Below, one piece after another: positions 54,126 through 62,844 of a DNA stretch of 64,000 bases. The translations under genes were made by a program, and so were the position numbers. Position 1 is the first letter of the stretch; the number at the start of each line of letters is the position of its first letter. Below the pieces are notes generated by a model. That model worked only from the letters and a program-made list of their open reading frames with translations. It did not search any database and had not been told where the DNA came from. Origin of the DNA: Macrococcus equipercicus (GTDB lineage: Bacteria > Bacillota > Bacilli > Staphylococcales > Staphylococcaceae); contig NZ_SCWC02000004.1 of the NCBI RefSeq assembly GCF_004359525.2, positions 1-64,000 on the forward strand, written 5' to 3'.

Positions 54126-56183
54126 TTACACTACCCCTTTTTTTATGGAATCATTCAATAACTCTGCTAAATCTTTCGTCGCGACGTGGTCGTTCACTTC
54201 AAGCGCCTTTGTCCCGTCTGAAATCATCGTCAGACAGAACGGACAGGCTGTGGCGATCGTTGTCGCACCGGTTGTGAGCGCCTGCTCCGTCCGGTTGATG
54301 TTGACGCGTTCCCCTTCTTCCTCCGTCCACATCATGCCGCCGCCCGCGCCGCAGCACATGGCATCTTGACGATTGCGCTTGATCTCGACGACATCTGCAC
54401 CGAGCGCATTGAGCAGCTGGCGCGGTGCGCTGTAAATGTCGTTGTAGCGGCCGAGATAACATGAATCATGATACGTGATTGTCTCGTCAAGCGTCTCGGT
54501 CGGCTGCAGCCGCCCTGCTGCGACAAGTTCCGCCAGCAGCTCGGTATGATGCTTCACTTCAATGTCGAGTCCGAAGTCCGGATATTCATTTTTAAACGTA
54601 TGATAGGCGTGCGGGTCGATTGTGACCAACTTCTTCGCACCGGTCTTCTCGATGTCTTTCACGTTCTTGTCGGCAAGCTCCTGGAACAGAAACTCATTGC
54701 CGAGCCTGCGCACCGTGTCACCGGAATTCCGCTCTTTATTGCCGAGAATCGCAAATGTGACGTCTGCTTTATTCAGCAGCTCACAGAAGCTCGCGGCAAT
54801 TTTCTGCGACCGTTTGTCAAATGCGCCCATGGACGACACCCAGAACAAGTACTCAAACGGCGTGTCCCCTAGTTCTTTCACCGTCGGAATAGTGATGTCC
54901 GGATAATCGTCACGCCACTTTTCCTTATCTTTCTTGTTCAGTCCCCACGGGTTGCCCTGCCGCTCAATGTTCTGCATGGCACGCTGTGCGTCGGGCTTCA
55001 TGCGGCCTTCTGTCATGACGAGATAGCGGCGCATATCGATGATCTTATCGACATGTTCATTCATCACCGGGCACTGGTCTTCACAGTTCCGGCACGTCGT
55101 GCACGCCCATAGTTCATCTTCTGTTATGACGTCACCGACCATCGCCGGATGATACAGCTCTACAGGACTGCTGCTTAGTGCGAGCTGATTGCCGAGCGTC
55201 CCGGCGAAGAGCGGTGCCGGCACCCACGGCGACTTGCTCGTGACGGCGGCACCGGTCAGCGTCAAATGGTCGCGCAGCTTCGTGATGATGTGCATCGGCG
55301 ACAAAGTTTTGCCGGTGATGGACGCCGGACACATATTCGTGCAGCGGCCGCATTCGACGCAGGCATATAAGTCGAGCAGCTGCTTGTCGGTAAACTGGTC
55401 GATCTGTGATACACCGAACGCCGGTGCTTCTTCATCCACCTCTTCAAAGTTGACGGTGTCAAGCTTACCGGTCGGCCGCGTGCGGTTCAAATAGACGTTG
55501 GCCGGCCCCGCGATTAAATGGGCGTGTTTGGACTGCGGCACGTAGACAAGGAATGCCAGCAGGAATAATAAGTGCAGCCACCAGAACAGAAAGAACAGCG
55601 GTGCAGCAGCCGGCTGAATGAACCGGAAGACAGCTGCAATCGCTGACGCAATCGGTTCCGACCACACGCCGCTCTCACCATGCCAGAGCAGCTGCATCGC
55701 GTTTGCAAACAGCACCGACAGCATCAGGCCGCCGATAAAGATCAGCACAAGCCCTGCCTTCCAGCCTCGCTTCAGGCGTGCCAGCTGTTCAATGTAACGT
55801 CGATAGAACGCCCAGACTACTGCGACAAGTATCATCAACGTCACAAGCTCCTGGAAAAATGTGAACAGCGGATACACCGGTCCGAACGGCAGATGTTTCC
55901 CGGGCAATAATCCTTTAATGATCAGATCAATCGCCCCGAACTGCACGAGCAGAAAGCCGTAGAAAAACATGACATGAATCGTCCCGGACTTTTTATCTTT
56001 CAGCAGCTTCTTCTGGCCGAACACATTGACGAGCACTTTATGAATCCGTTCATCACGCGCGGCATTGAACTCATGCTTTTTGCCGAGCTTGATGAACTGA
56101 TAGCGCGTCCTCACTAAATATATAAACAAATAAACCGCATAGCCTGTCACAGCTAGAAATAACAGCCAGTTCAAATAAATCAA
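54126..56183 (-). CDS. Membrane Fe-S oxidoreductase, ETF:menaquinone type (YwjF/EtfD-like)
   Basis: 685-aa protein. Five or six N-terminal membrane helices resemble the nitrate-reductase gamma subunit. A dicluster ferredoxin region follows (CVECGRCTNMCP and CTTCRNCEDQCP, about 270-400) and two CCG domains (HDSCYLGRYND, DAMCCGAGGGMMW). Mycobacterial EtfD and Bacillus YwjF share this plan; EtfD passes electrons from ETF to menaquinone. Start is a TTG at 56183 with AGGGGG seven bases upstream. First gene of the beta-oxidation operon and preceded by a FadR-like operator. Confidence 0.85.
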   Translation of the reverse strand: MIYLNWLLFLAVTGYAVYLFIYLVRTRYQFIKLGKKHEFNAARDERIHKVLVNVFGQKKLLKDKKSGTIHVMFFYGFLLVQFGAIDLIIKGLLPGKHLPFGPVYPLFTFFQELVTLMILVAVVWAFYRRYIEQLARLKRGWKAGLVLIFIGGLMLSVLFANAMQLLWHGESGVWSEPIASAIAAVFRFIQPAAAPLFFLFWWLHLLFLLAFLVYVPQSKHAHLIAGPANVYLNRTRPTGKLDTVNFEEVDEEAPAFGVSQIDQFTDKQLLDLYACVECGRCTNMCPASITGKTLSPMHIITKLRDHLTLTGAAVTSKSPWVPAPLFAGTLGNQLALSSSPVELYHPAMVGDVITEDELWACTTCRNCEDQCPVMNEHVDKIIDMRRYLVMTEGRMKPDAQRAMQNIERQGNPWGLNKKDKEKWRDDYPDITIPTVKELGDTPFEYLFWVSSMGAFDKRSQKIAASFCELLNKADVTFAILGNKERNSGDTVRRLGNEFLFQELADKNVKDIEKTGAKKLVTIDPHAYHTFKNEYPDFGLDIEVKHHTELLAELVAAGRLQPTETLDETITYHDSCYLGRYNDIYSAPRQLLNALGADVVEIKRNRQDAMCCGAGGGMMWTEEEGERVNINRTEQALTTGATTIATACPFCLTMISDGTKALEVNDHVATKDLAELLNDSIKKGVV

Positions 56184-56212
56184 CCTACTACCCCCTTGAC
56201 CCCTTTGCGTTC

Positions 56213-56242
56213 ATTCTACATAATGAATGAACGTTCAGTCAA
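56213..56242 (-). promoter_or_regulatory. Promoter of the beta-oxidation operon
   Basis: TTGACT (56237-56242), 18 bases, TAGAAT (56213-56218) on the minus strand, 30 bases before the TTG start. The FadR-like palindrome covers the -35 and spacer. Confidence 0.7.
56224..56241. promoter_or_regulatory. FadR-like operator
   Basis: TGAATGAACGTTCAGTCA, an 18-base inverted repeat (one mismatch) resembling the TetR-type FadR operator TGAATGAN4TCATTCA of Bacillus, which is relieved by long-chain acyl-CoA. It overlaps the -35, a good position for repression. Confidence 0.65.
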
Positions 56243-56354
56243 CAATAATCTGAAAATTCTTACGGTTATTACGGCAGGACGCGCGAAATAAATGCAGATG
56301 ATAATAAAAATTATTTAAAAAACTTGAAAATGCATTTAAATCATTATTGTTTAC

Positions 56355-56417
56355 TGTTATAATGAATGTACCTAGGCAACTCAGAAAAGGAACGGGACTG
56401 CACCCGTTCCTTTTTTT
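56355..56417 (+). ncRNA. Possible ~50-nt small RNA or leader cassette
   Basis: Extended -10 TGTTATAAT (56355-56363) followed after 20 bases by a strong terminator: AAAAGGAACGGG/CCCGTTCCTTTTTTT (56385-56417). coaW has its own promoter downstream. The predicted transcript of about 50 nt has no start codon. It may be a small RNA, or an attenuator for coaW. The rest of 56243-56354 is AT-rich with nothing recognised. Confidence 0.45.
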
Positions 56418-56418
56418 A

Positions 56419-56447
56419 TTGTACAGCGGGATATGAGAGGCTAGAAT
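56419..56447 (+). promoter_or_regulatory. Promoter of coaW
   Basis: TTGTAC (56419-56424), 17 bases, TAGAAT (56442-56447), about 30 bases before the ATG. Confidence 0.6.
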
Positions 56448-56477
56448 AGAGCTATCACAACAGAACGAGGTAATGAC

Positions 56478-57296
56478 ATGAAAATTGGTATTGATGCAGG
56501 TGGCACATTAATTAAAATTGCGGTTGAGGACCAGGGGCAGCTCACGTTCAAAAAGCAGCCTTCTACTGAGATTACAGAAGTCGCAGCATGGCTTGCAGCA
56601 CTGCCGGATGCTGACGTTGCACTGACCGGCGGCAAGGCGACTTATCTGCAGTCACTCATTCCGCAGCAGGCGTTTCAGTCGATTGAGTTTGACGCGACGT
56701 TCAGAGGCATCCAGAGTTTTCTTGAGCAGCATGACATCGCGCTTGCTGACTATATATTTGCCAACGTCGGCACCGGCACATCCATTCACTTTGTCGACGG
56801 TGAGAATCAGCTGCGTGCAGGCGGTACTGGTGCAGGCGGCGGCATGATCCAAGGTTTAAGTTATTTATTGACCGGCATCACTGACTTCAGTGAAGTGACG
56901 TCACGTGCGGCAGCAGGCGACCGTGAGAAGATCGACTTGAAAGTCAAACATATTTATAAAGGGGATAAGACGCCGATTCCGGGTGATTTGACAGCTGCGA
57001 ACTTCGGTAATGTGCTCCACAATATGCATGACATGACATTCACAGCTGATGACAAGCTGGCAGCAGTCATGGGTGTCGTCGGTGAAACAGTGACAACAAT
57101 TTCTATTCATGCAGCCCGTGAATTCAAGACAGAGCATGTCGTCTATATCGGCTCCTCATTTTTAGGCAACGCCCTGCTGCGCGAAGTCGTCATGGACTAC
57201 ACTGTTCTCCGCGGCTTTAAACCTTATTTCATCGAAAATGGTGAATTCTCAGGCGCCGTCGGAACGATGCGTCTAATGGAAGCAGCTGCCCGTTAA
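56478..57296 (+). CDS. coaW: Pantothenate kinase type II
   Basis: 272-aa staphylococcal-type CoaW, which phosphorylates pantothenate and is not feedback-inhibited by CoA. Phosphate-binding [14 protein letters not shown] at the N-terminus, [11 protein letters not shown] and [19 protein letters not shown] with the GHKL-like actin-fold motifs. GAACGAGGTAATGAC precedes the ATG. Convergent with the ATP-grasp gene across repeat array B. Confidence 0.94.
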   Translation: MKIGIDAGGTLIKIAVEDQGQLTFKKQPSTEITEVAAWLAALPDADVALTGGKATYLQSLIPQQAFQSIEFDATFRGIQSFLEQHDIALADYIFANVGTGTSIHFVDGENQLRAGGTGAGGGMIQGLSYLLTGITDFSEVTSRAAAGDREKIDLKVKHIYKGDKTPIPGDLTAANFGNVLHNMHDMTFTADDKLAAVMGVVGETVTTISIHAAREFKTEHVVYIGSSFLGNALLREVVMDYTVLRGFKPYFIENGEFSGAVGTMRLMEAAAR

Positions 57297-57320
57297 TCAT
57301 AGTGCGGCCGTCAGCTTATT

Positions 57321-57740
57321 ACTCAGTCTGACAGTCTTCTCCTGAATTTTGGCCTTCAAACGGCTGCTGAAGGCCACTTCTCACTCAGTCTGACGGTCTT
57401 CTCCTGAATTTTGGCCTTCAAACGGCTCCTGAAGGCCACTTCTCACTCAGTCTGACGGTCTTCTCCTGAATTTTGGCCTTCAAACCGCTCCTGAAGGCCA
57501 CTTTTCACTTAGTCTTACAGTCTTCTCCTGAATTTTGGCCTTCAAACGGCTCCTGAAGGCCACTTTTCACTTAGTCTGACGGTCTTCTCCTGAATTTTGG
57601 CCTTCAAACCGCTCCTGAAGGCCACTTTTCACTCAATCTGACGATCTTCTCCTGAATTTTGGCCTTCAAACCGCTCCTGAAGGCCACTTTTCACTTAGTC
57701 TGACGATCTTCTCCTGAATTTTGGCCTTCAAACGGCTGCC
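57321..57740. repeat. 62-bp tandem repeat array B
   Basis: Seven units start at 57321, 57383, 57445, 57507, 57569, 57631 and 57693 (the last incomplete). Each has GGCCTTC/GAAGGCC arms around an 11-base loop, as in array A but in opposite orientation. Against the reverse complement of A, about 42 of 62 positions forming the hairpin and CCTGAATTTT are the same, while a 20-base middle differs. It fills most of the gap between coaW and the ATP-grasp gene. Confidence 0.95.
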
Positions 57741-57757
57741 GTCTTTCACTTCAAGCC

Positions 57758-57797
57758 AAAAAAATCCCGCAGTTGACTAAAGTCAGCTGCGGGATTT
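57758..57797 (-). terminator. Terminator of the ATP-grasp operon
   Basis: AAATCCCGCAG-TGACT/AGTCA-CTGCGGGATTT stem followed by T-rich sequence on the minus strand, just past the stop at 57801. Confidence 0.9.
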
Positions 57798-57800
57798 CCA

Positions 57801-58976
57801 TTATGAGTTAAAAGCAGCCAATGCTGCATCTTTTGCTGCCACTTCTTCTTTTGTGCCGTGCCATATGCCGACGAAGCGCGATATCGTCTGATCTTTGCTG
57901 TAGAAATCGCCGTCATAATAAGCGAGCGGGAACAGCTGACCGGATTTTACTTCCTGCATAATGCGGTCATAGAACTTACTGTTCTCGATATTGGAATAAT
58001 AGCCGAGGAATTTCTTGTGTTCTCCTGCCAGTAAATCATTAATCAGCAGCAATGACGTTGAGCCATTCTGACGGAAATTCAAGTCGATTGCATAAACATG
58101 GTCCTTGTCATCCAGCAGCAGATCGAATCCTGCGATGCCGCGGTAACCTGCGTCAACGCCGTTCTGCATAATTTCCTGCCCGGCTTTAATGACGTGCTCC
58201 GGCACATGCTCTGCCGTCGTGTTGCCTTTATATTTCCCATATTCATCTGTATTCTGGATTGAGGCACCTAAGTACTTCATCCCCAGTTCATCACTGTAAG
58301 CATACTGCACGCAGTAGTTGGCAGTCGTCTGAATGAAATCTTCGATGATGAAATCACTCGCGCCTTCTGCTTCCCCGATGCGCTGCAATGCTTTTTTCAA
58401 ATCCTTATCATTATAACAGATCATCACGCCGTAACCGCCTGCTGTCGGGTGGTCGTCCGCCGGCTTCAGTACATACGGGAATTCCCAGTCACGAAGTTTG
58501 TCGGCCAGCACTTTGACATTCACTACTTCACGGTGCGGCAGAAATTTACCTTTCGTCCATTCCGCTAGACGCATCTTGTTGTTCAGTGCGATGAACGTCG
58601 CACGGTCTACATATGACGTCTCAGAATTCACATATTCTGCTTCATGGGTATATTGAAAGAAAATCTTTTCTCCGTTGTTCTCTGCTTCTCTGAGCCGCGC
58701 ATTATAAGAAGCTTCATCCGTATAACTGCGGAAGTTCTCCGGCATAGCGATACCGGCTGCTTCAAATAAGGCGCGTGATTTGTCGCCGACTGCTGCTTCG
58801 TGGACAATGACCGGCATATCAGCGATCAGCAGTTCACGGGCTGTCAGCATATTGGATTGATGTCCTTCAGTCGTCAGCCATGGATTTTTGCCGAACGACG
58901 GGCGGGACGTAAAAACTACATGATCACCATATAGTTTGTGTAGTGTCAGCGGTAGTTTCGCAGCGAAATTGTTCAT
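57801..58976 (-). CDS. ATP-grasp ligase of unknown substrate
   Basis: 391-aa ATP-grasp protein. The nucleotide-binding lysine strand and loop are visible in FPYVLKPADDHPTAGGYGVMICYN, the metal site in YRGIAGFDLLLDDKDHVYAIDLNFRQNGSTS with the usual Asp/Asn pair. These enzymes join a carboxylate to an amine via acyl-phosphate. Starts four bases after the M20 stop, so both are one operon under the SAM riboswitch. The substrate is probably sulfur- or methionine-related, an inference from the riboswitch alone. No family name is recognised. Confidence 0.8.
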   Translation of the reverse strand: MNNFAAKLPLTLHKLYGDHVVFTSRPSFGKNPWLTTEGHQSNMLTARELLIADMPVIVHEAAVGDKSRALFEAAGIAMPENFRSYTDEASYNARLREAENNGEKIFFQYTHEAEYVNSETSYVDRATFIALNNKMRLAEWTKGKFLPHREVVNVKVLADKLRDWEFPYVLKPADDHPTAGGYGVMICYNDKDLKKALQRIGEAEGASDFIIEDFIQTTANYCVQYAYSDELGMKYLGASIQNTDEYGKYKGNTTAEHVPEHVIKAGQEIMQNGVDAGYRGIAGFDLLLDDKDHVYAIDLNFRQNGSTSLLLINDLLAGEHKKFLGYYSNIENSKFYDRIMQEVKSGQLFPLAYYDGDFYSKDQTISRFVGIWHGTKEEVAAKDAALAAFNS

Positions 58977-58980
58977 TAAT

Positions 58981-60180
58981 TTACCCCTTCAGATGTTGAT
59001 GCAGCTCCTTGATTTCGTCAAGGACAGCTGGTTGTGTGATTAGCTCAACTGCCATTGTCGCCATTATACGGGCACCCTGCAGCAGCGCGCGGTCGCCTTC
59101 AGCACTTGCTGCGGCCTGCTCAAATTCATACGTATGCCCGATCAATGTGGACGGACCGATCTTAAGGTGCGGGTGAATCGTCGGAATGACATGGCTCACA
59201 TTTCCGGTGTCCGTAGACCCAAAGCCAAAGTCATCGTGCTGAATCACTTCGCCGTGAAGCGCAGCATGCCGTTCAAACAGATCATCCAGACGGTCATTCA
59301 CTATAAATTCATCGACACCGTTTTGAATATGATTCAGTCTGTACTGACCACCGGCCATCTCCGCGGCACCTGCTGCGATGCGTTCCACTTTCTCTGTCAG
59401 CCCGTTTAAATCACGACGGCTGAGCGCGCGCGTATAAAATCTTGCTTTCGTATAATCCGGTACAATATTGGCACTTGCGCCACCATTTAATATAATACCA
59501 TGAACTTTGTCTTTTGGTTTAATATGTTGTCGCAATTGTCCGACACCATTGAAAAAGCTGATCATCATGTCGAGCGCGTTGACGCCGTTGAAGGCATTCT
59601 CTGAGGCATGAGCACTTCTGCCGAAAAACTCGACTTCAAATACATCGACGGCAAGTGTCGGCACTGTGCGGTATGATTCATGTCCCGGATGGACCATGAG
59701 CGCGACGTCACAGTCATCAAACAGGCCGGCTTTGACATAAGTCGCTTTCGCGCTGCCGTTCACGCCGCCTTCTTCTGCCGGTGTGCCGAATACTTTGATG
59801 ACGCCGCCGATGTCATCGATCACGGTCTTCAGTGCCAAAGCGGCAAGGACACTGCTCGTGCCGATAATATTATGGCCGCATGCGTGTCCAAGGTCAGGCA
59901 GCGCATCATATTCCGCTAAAAACGCGATGACCGGCCCTTGCTGCGCCGCTTTATAAGTCGCGATGAAACCGGTCGGATGGCCTGCGATGTCACGGACAAC
60001 GTCAAATCCGTTTCTTTCCAGCAGCTCTGACAGCTGCTCCTGCGCGAAGTACTCTTCGTTGCCGAGCTCCGGCCGTGCATGGATGGCATGGCTGATCTTA
60101 ATAATGTCGTCTTCATGTGCTGCGATATAGCGGGTGATGCTTTCTGTATAGGCGATTGCTGCCGTTGAATTAGTTGTCAT
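58981..60180 (-). CDS. M20 family metallopeptidase/amidohydrolase
   Basis: 399-aa M20D-type enzyme (AbgB, N-acyl-amino-acid hydrolase relatives). Metal and catalytic residues: HARPELGNEEYF, EYDALPDLGHACGHNI, GTPAEEGGVNG, and MVHPGH; the lid domain has FFGRSAHASENAF. Such enzymes remove N-acyl groups from amino acids or split dipeptides. ATG 60180 with GGAAGGAAATG upstream is chosen over a GTG eight codons earlier. First gene after the SAM riboswitch, followed by the ATP-grasp gene. Confidence 0.88.
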   Translation of the reverse strand: MTTNSTAAIAYTESITRYIAAHEDDIIKISHAIHARPELGNEEYFAQEQLSELLERNGFDVVRDIAGHPTGFIATYKAAQQGPVIAFLAEYDALPDLGHACGHNIIGTSSVLAALALKTVIDDIGGVIKVFGTPAEEGGVNGSAKATYVKAGLFDDCDVALMVHPGHESYRTVPTLAVDVFEVEFFGRSAHASENAFNGVNALDMMISFFNGVGQLRQHIKPKDKVHGIILNGGASANIVPDYTKARFYTRALSRRDLNGLTEKVERIAAGAAEMAGGQYRLNHIQNGVDEFIVNDRLDDLFERHAALHGEVIQHDDFGFGSTDTGNVSHVIPTIHPHLKIGPSTLIGHTYEFEQAAASAEGDRALLQGARIMATMAVELITQPAVLDEIKELHQHLKG

Positions 60181-60218
60181 GGTTTCATTTCCTTCCTGTT
60201 CCACTCATTCAAGAAAAC

Positions 60219-60352
60219 AAAAGAGACATCCCTGTCAGATAAGGAATGCCTCTTCTTCTTATCTTCCAGCTGCTGCTGGTAGGAATTAGCACCTTGCCGT
60301 AAGGTAGGTTGCTGGACGTCATTGGGCCGTTCCCTCGATCCGTCTTGATAAG
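60219..60352 (-). promoter_or_regulatory. SAM-I riboswitch (S-box) with terminator
   Basis: Minus strand 60352-60257 contains CTTATCAAGA at the 5' end, GAGGGAACGGCCCAATGA, CCAGCAACC, AAGGTGCTAATTCC and closing GATAAG. It is followed by an intrinsic terminator (GAGGCATTCC/GGGATGTCTC plus TTTTGTTTT, 60219-60254). CTTATC in the terminator can also pair with the P1 strand, the antiterminator expected of S-box leaders. High SAM should end transcription before the M20 gene. Confidence 0.95.
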
Positions 60353-60372
60353 TGATTGAATTGTTATTGAAC

Positions 60373-60401
60373 ACTATACAATTGTTTGCTGGAAACGTCA
60401 A
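60373..60401 (-). promoter_or_regulatory. Promoter of the S-box operon
   Basis: TTGACG (60396-60401), 17 bases, TATAGT (60373-60378) on the minus strand, about 15 bases before the riboswitch. Confidence 0.7.
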
Positions 60402-60429
60402 CCTATTATTGACTGAAAATTCATTTATT

Positions 60430-62082
60430 TCACGTCTCATTAAGCGGCAGATAAATTCTGAACTGTGTCCCTGCGACCGAACTCTCGACTTCTATCCGGC
60501 CGTTATGGCTGCGGACAATCTGCTGCGCAACCGCGAGACCGAGGCCGGAGCCGTTAGTGTCAGCGGTCGTATTCGTCCCTCGATAATAATGGTTGAATAT
60601 ATAAGGCAGTTCTTCTTTGTTGATGCCGCTGCCGTTGTCCGCAATCGTGATGACCAGCGCATCGTCCACTGCTGTCGTGTTGAGCCAGACGTCAACATTA
60701 TCGTTATGTACGAAGGCATTCGATATAATGTTGAGCAGCACCCGCTTCATCCGTTCGCGGTCAATCAACACGACTGCATCCGTCTGATTGACATAGCGCA
60801 AGTTCGGCTGATTGTAGTTATCGACAAACTGATTGATATAAGGCACAATAGGCGTTGCTTCCTTATTGAATTCCAGCACATCGCTTTTCAGCTCGTAAGT
60901 CATGTTCAAGTCTTTGATCAACGTATCGATGTAGAGCGCTTTATCTTCAATGATCTCGGCAAATCGCTGCCGTTCCTCGCCCGTGATCTCGATGTCGCTT
61001 GTCAGCAGTTTGCTGTAGCCGTAAATCGAGCTGAGCGGCGTCTTCAAGTCATGACTGATTCCTGCGATCCATTCCTCACGCAGCTTGCCGATCCGCTTCT
61101 GATACGCCTCATCCATCCGGAGTTTCGTCGTCAGCTCTTTAATCGATTCATCGACAGACGTATACATGCGGTACTTTCGGCGCAGACGGCCACGCCGATA
61201 TACTTTGTCGTTCTCCGGCACTACATAAGTCCCGCTCTGCAGCTGCTTCACCCAGTCGATAAAATGGACGAGCGGCCGTGTCAGCCGGTAGCCGAGAATC
61301 AGCGCAAGCGTCAGTATGATACCGAATACGAGGACGGAAAAGCCGAGGTACCACAGCAGGAAATTCTTTATGTCCGACATAAAGGCCTGATCTTTGAACA
61401 CGCCGTTCTCGTCAAAGATGATCTGCTTGTCGAGCACGCTCGGATTTTTCTGGACGAACAAGTAGTAGCGGCCGTCGCGCAGCGTCTCCCGGATATTGTA
61501 GTCATTGAAGTTATCCCCGTTTAAATCTTGGAACCACGCCTTCTCAATAAGCTTCGTCGAGAAATCACCATGGATCTTCTTCAGCTCCGCCGCTCGTGAA
61601 CTCTGCATGAATAAACCGAGCTCATGCTGATTCATATAGCGCTTCAGCTTGTCGTCCTGCCTTAAGTCAAACAGCTCCGCCGCCTTGACGATCGGCTTCC
61701 GGCTGATTAAAACCGCCTGGCGGTCAGGTGTCAGCGACCATGTCGTTATATCTTGAATATAATACCAGTACAGCCCGTGCAGCTGTTCATTGTTCTGGTT
61801 GAAGACTTTTAGTGTCCTGCCGTTCTCATCTCTAATAAGCAGCATGCTGTCATTCTTCTTCAGTGCATCCCGGAGCGGCTGCTTGATGGAGATGCCGCCC
61901 TTCGTGTTGATCAGTGACTGCATCGTTGACGTCGACTCAGTCGTGAGGTCACCGGTGAGCAGCGTGCCGTCCCAGCGGATGGTCAAATAAATGAAGAGCG
62001 CGATGACAGCGACATTGATCAATACATATAATAATAGGAAATAATTGATGAAACGCCATGTGAATTTCCGTCCGATGCTCAT
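60430..62082 (-). CDS. Sensor histidine kinase
   Basis: 550-aa membrane kinase. Membrane segments at about 11-35 and 240-265 enclose an extracellular sensor region of about 200 residues; a HAMP-like linker follows. The phosphorylated His is in EWIAGISHDLKTPLSSIYGY, then N box LLNIISNAFVHND, DNGSGINKEELPYIF and GSGLGLAVAQQIV. Overlaps the response regulator by four bases. The large extracellular part differs from small BceS/GraS-type sensors. Signal and targets are unknown. Confidence 0.9.
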   Translation of the reverse strand: MSIGRKFTWRFINYFLLLYVLINVAVIALFIYLTIRWDGTLLTGDLTTESTSTMQSLINTKGGISIKQPLRDALKKNDSMLLIRDENGRTLKVFNQNNEQLHGLYWYYIQDITTWSLTPDRQAVLISRKPIVKAAELFDLRQDDKLKRYMNQHELGLFMQSSRAAELKKIHGDFSTKLIEKAWFQDLNGDNFNDYNIRETLRDGRYYLFVQKNPSVLDKQIIFDENGVFKDQAFMSDIKNFLLWYLGFSVLVFGIILTLALILGYRLTRPLVHFIDWVKQLQSGTYVVPENDKVYRRGRLRRKYRMYTSVDESIKELTTKLRMDEAYQKRIGKLREEWIAGISHDLKTPLSSIYGYSKLLTSDIEITGEERQRFAEIIEDKALYIDTLIKDLNMTYELKSDVLEFNKEATPIVPYINQFVDNYNQPNLRYVNQTDAVVLIDRERMKRVLLNIISNAFVHNDNVDVWLNTTAVDDALVITIADNGSGINKEELPYIFNHYYRGTNTTADTNGSGLGLAVAQQIVRSHNGRIEVESSVAGTQFRIYLPLNET

Positions 62083-62747
62083 TCTTCAATGCCTACTTTT
62101 AAAATATAGCCGACACTGCGGACGGTCAGCAGCCGCTTCGGTTCACTCGGATTGTCCTCGAGCTTCTCTCTCAGCTTTCTGACATGGACCATTACTGTGT
62201 TCTCATCGACGAAGCGATTTTCCCACACTGCCTCGTAAATCTCTTCTTTCGTCAGCACCCTGTTCTGGTTTTCGTACAAATACTGCATCAGTAAATACTG
62301 CTTGCCGGACAGGTGATACGTCCTGCCGTCCACAATCAGCTCTGCTTTCCGCTCATCAAAGAAAAACGCAACATTCCGGTAATCGCGTACATAACGCTGG
62401 GCATTCGCTTTGACGCGTGCCGCTAAAATAAGCGGGTTAAAAGGTTTTGTAATATAATCATCTGCGCCTGTAGCGAAGCCTTTCAGCTTGTCGTCGTCAG
62501 TGACATTCGCTGAGACATAGAGGATCGGTGCCTTCGAGAAGCTTCTGATCTGCTCAGCAAGCTTATACCCTGAGCCGTCCGGCAGATTGATGTCCAGTAT
62601 ATACGTGTCATGGTGAACGGCCAGCCGGTCTTCCGCTTCCTTGCAGTTCAGCGCGATATTTACTGGCTCAAAGCCTTCTTTCAGCAGAATGAAACGAATC
62701 ATTTCAGCAATCTCAATCTCATCTTCAATTATCAGGACGCTTGTCAT
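62079..62747 (-). CDS. OmpR/PhoB-family response regulator
   Basis: 222-aa regulator. Receiver with IEDEIEIAEM, phospho-acceptor Asp in YILDINLPDGSG near residue 52, YVSANVTDDDK and KPFNPLI; C-terminal winged helix with NRVLTKEEIYEAVWENRFVDENTVMVHVRKLREKL. It starts the two-gene operon with the kinase. Confidence 0.93.
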   Translation of the reverse strand: MTSVLIIEDEIEIAEMIRFILLKEGFEPVNIALNCKEAEDRLAVHHDTYILDINLPDGSGYKLAEQIRSFSKAPILYVSANVTDDDKLKGFATGADDYITKPFNPLILAARVKANAQRYVRDYRNVAFFFDERKAELIVDGRTYHLSGKQYLLMQYLYENQNRVLTKEEIYEAVWENRFVDENTVMVHVRKLREKLEDNPSEPKRLLTVRSVGYILKVGIEE

Positions 62748-62844
62748 CCTCTCACCTCTTTGCCATTTGTTATAGCATTAAACATGACCGGATTCAATAG
62801 CGTCCCTTAATTTTTAAGGAAAATTTAAGAAAAAAGCCCAGCTC

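Noticed and set aside
57321-57740. Protein-coding repeat
   Set aside because: A period of 62 shifts the frame each unit, so no repeated peptide can be encoded.
60352-61524. 390-codon open frame on the plus strand antisense to the histidine kinase
   Set aside because: It lies wholly opposite a well-supported kinase gene, has no ribosome site or recognisable domain, and such frames follow from codon use in GC-richer genes.
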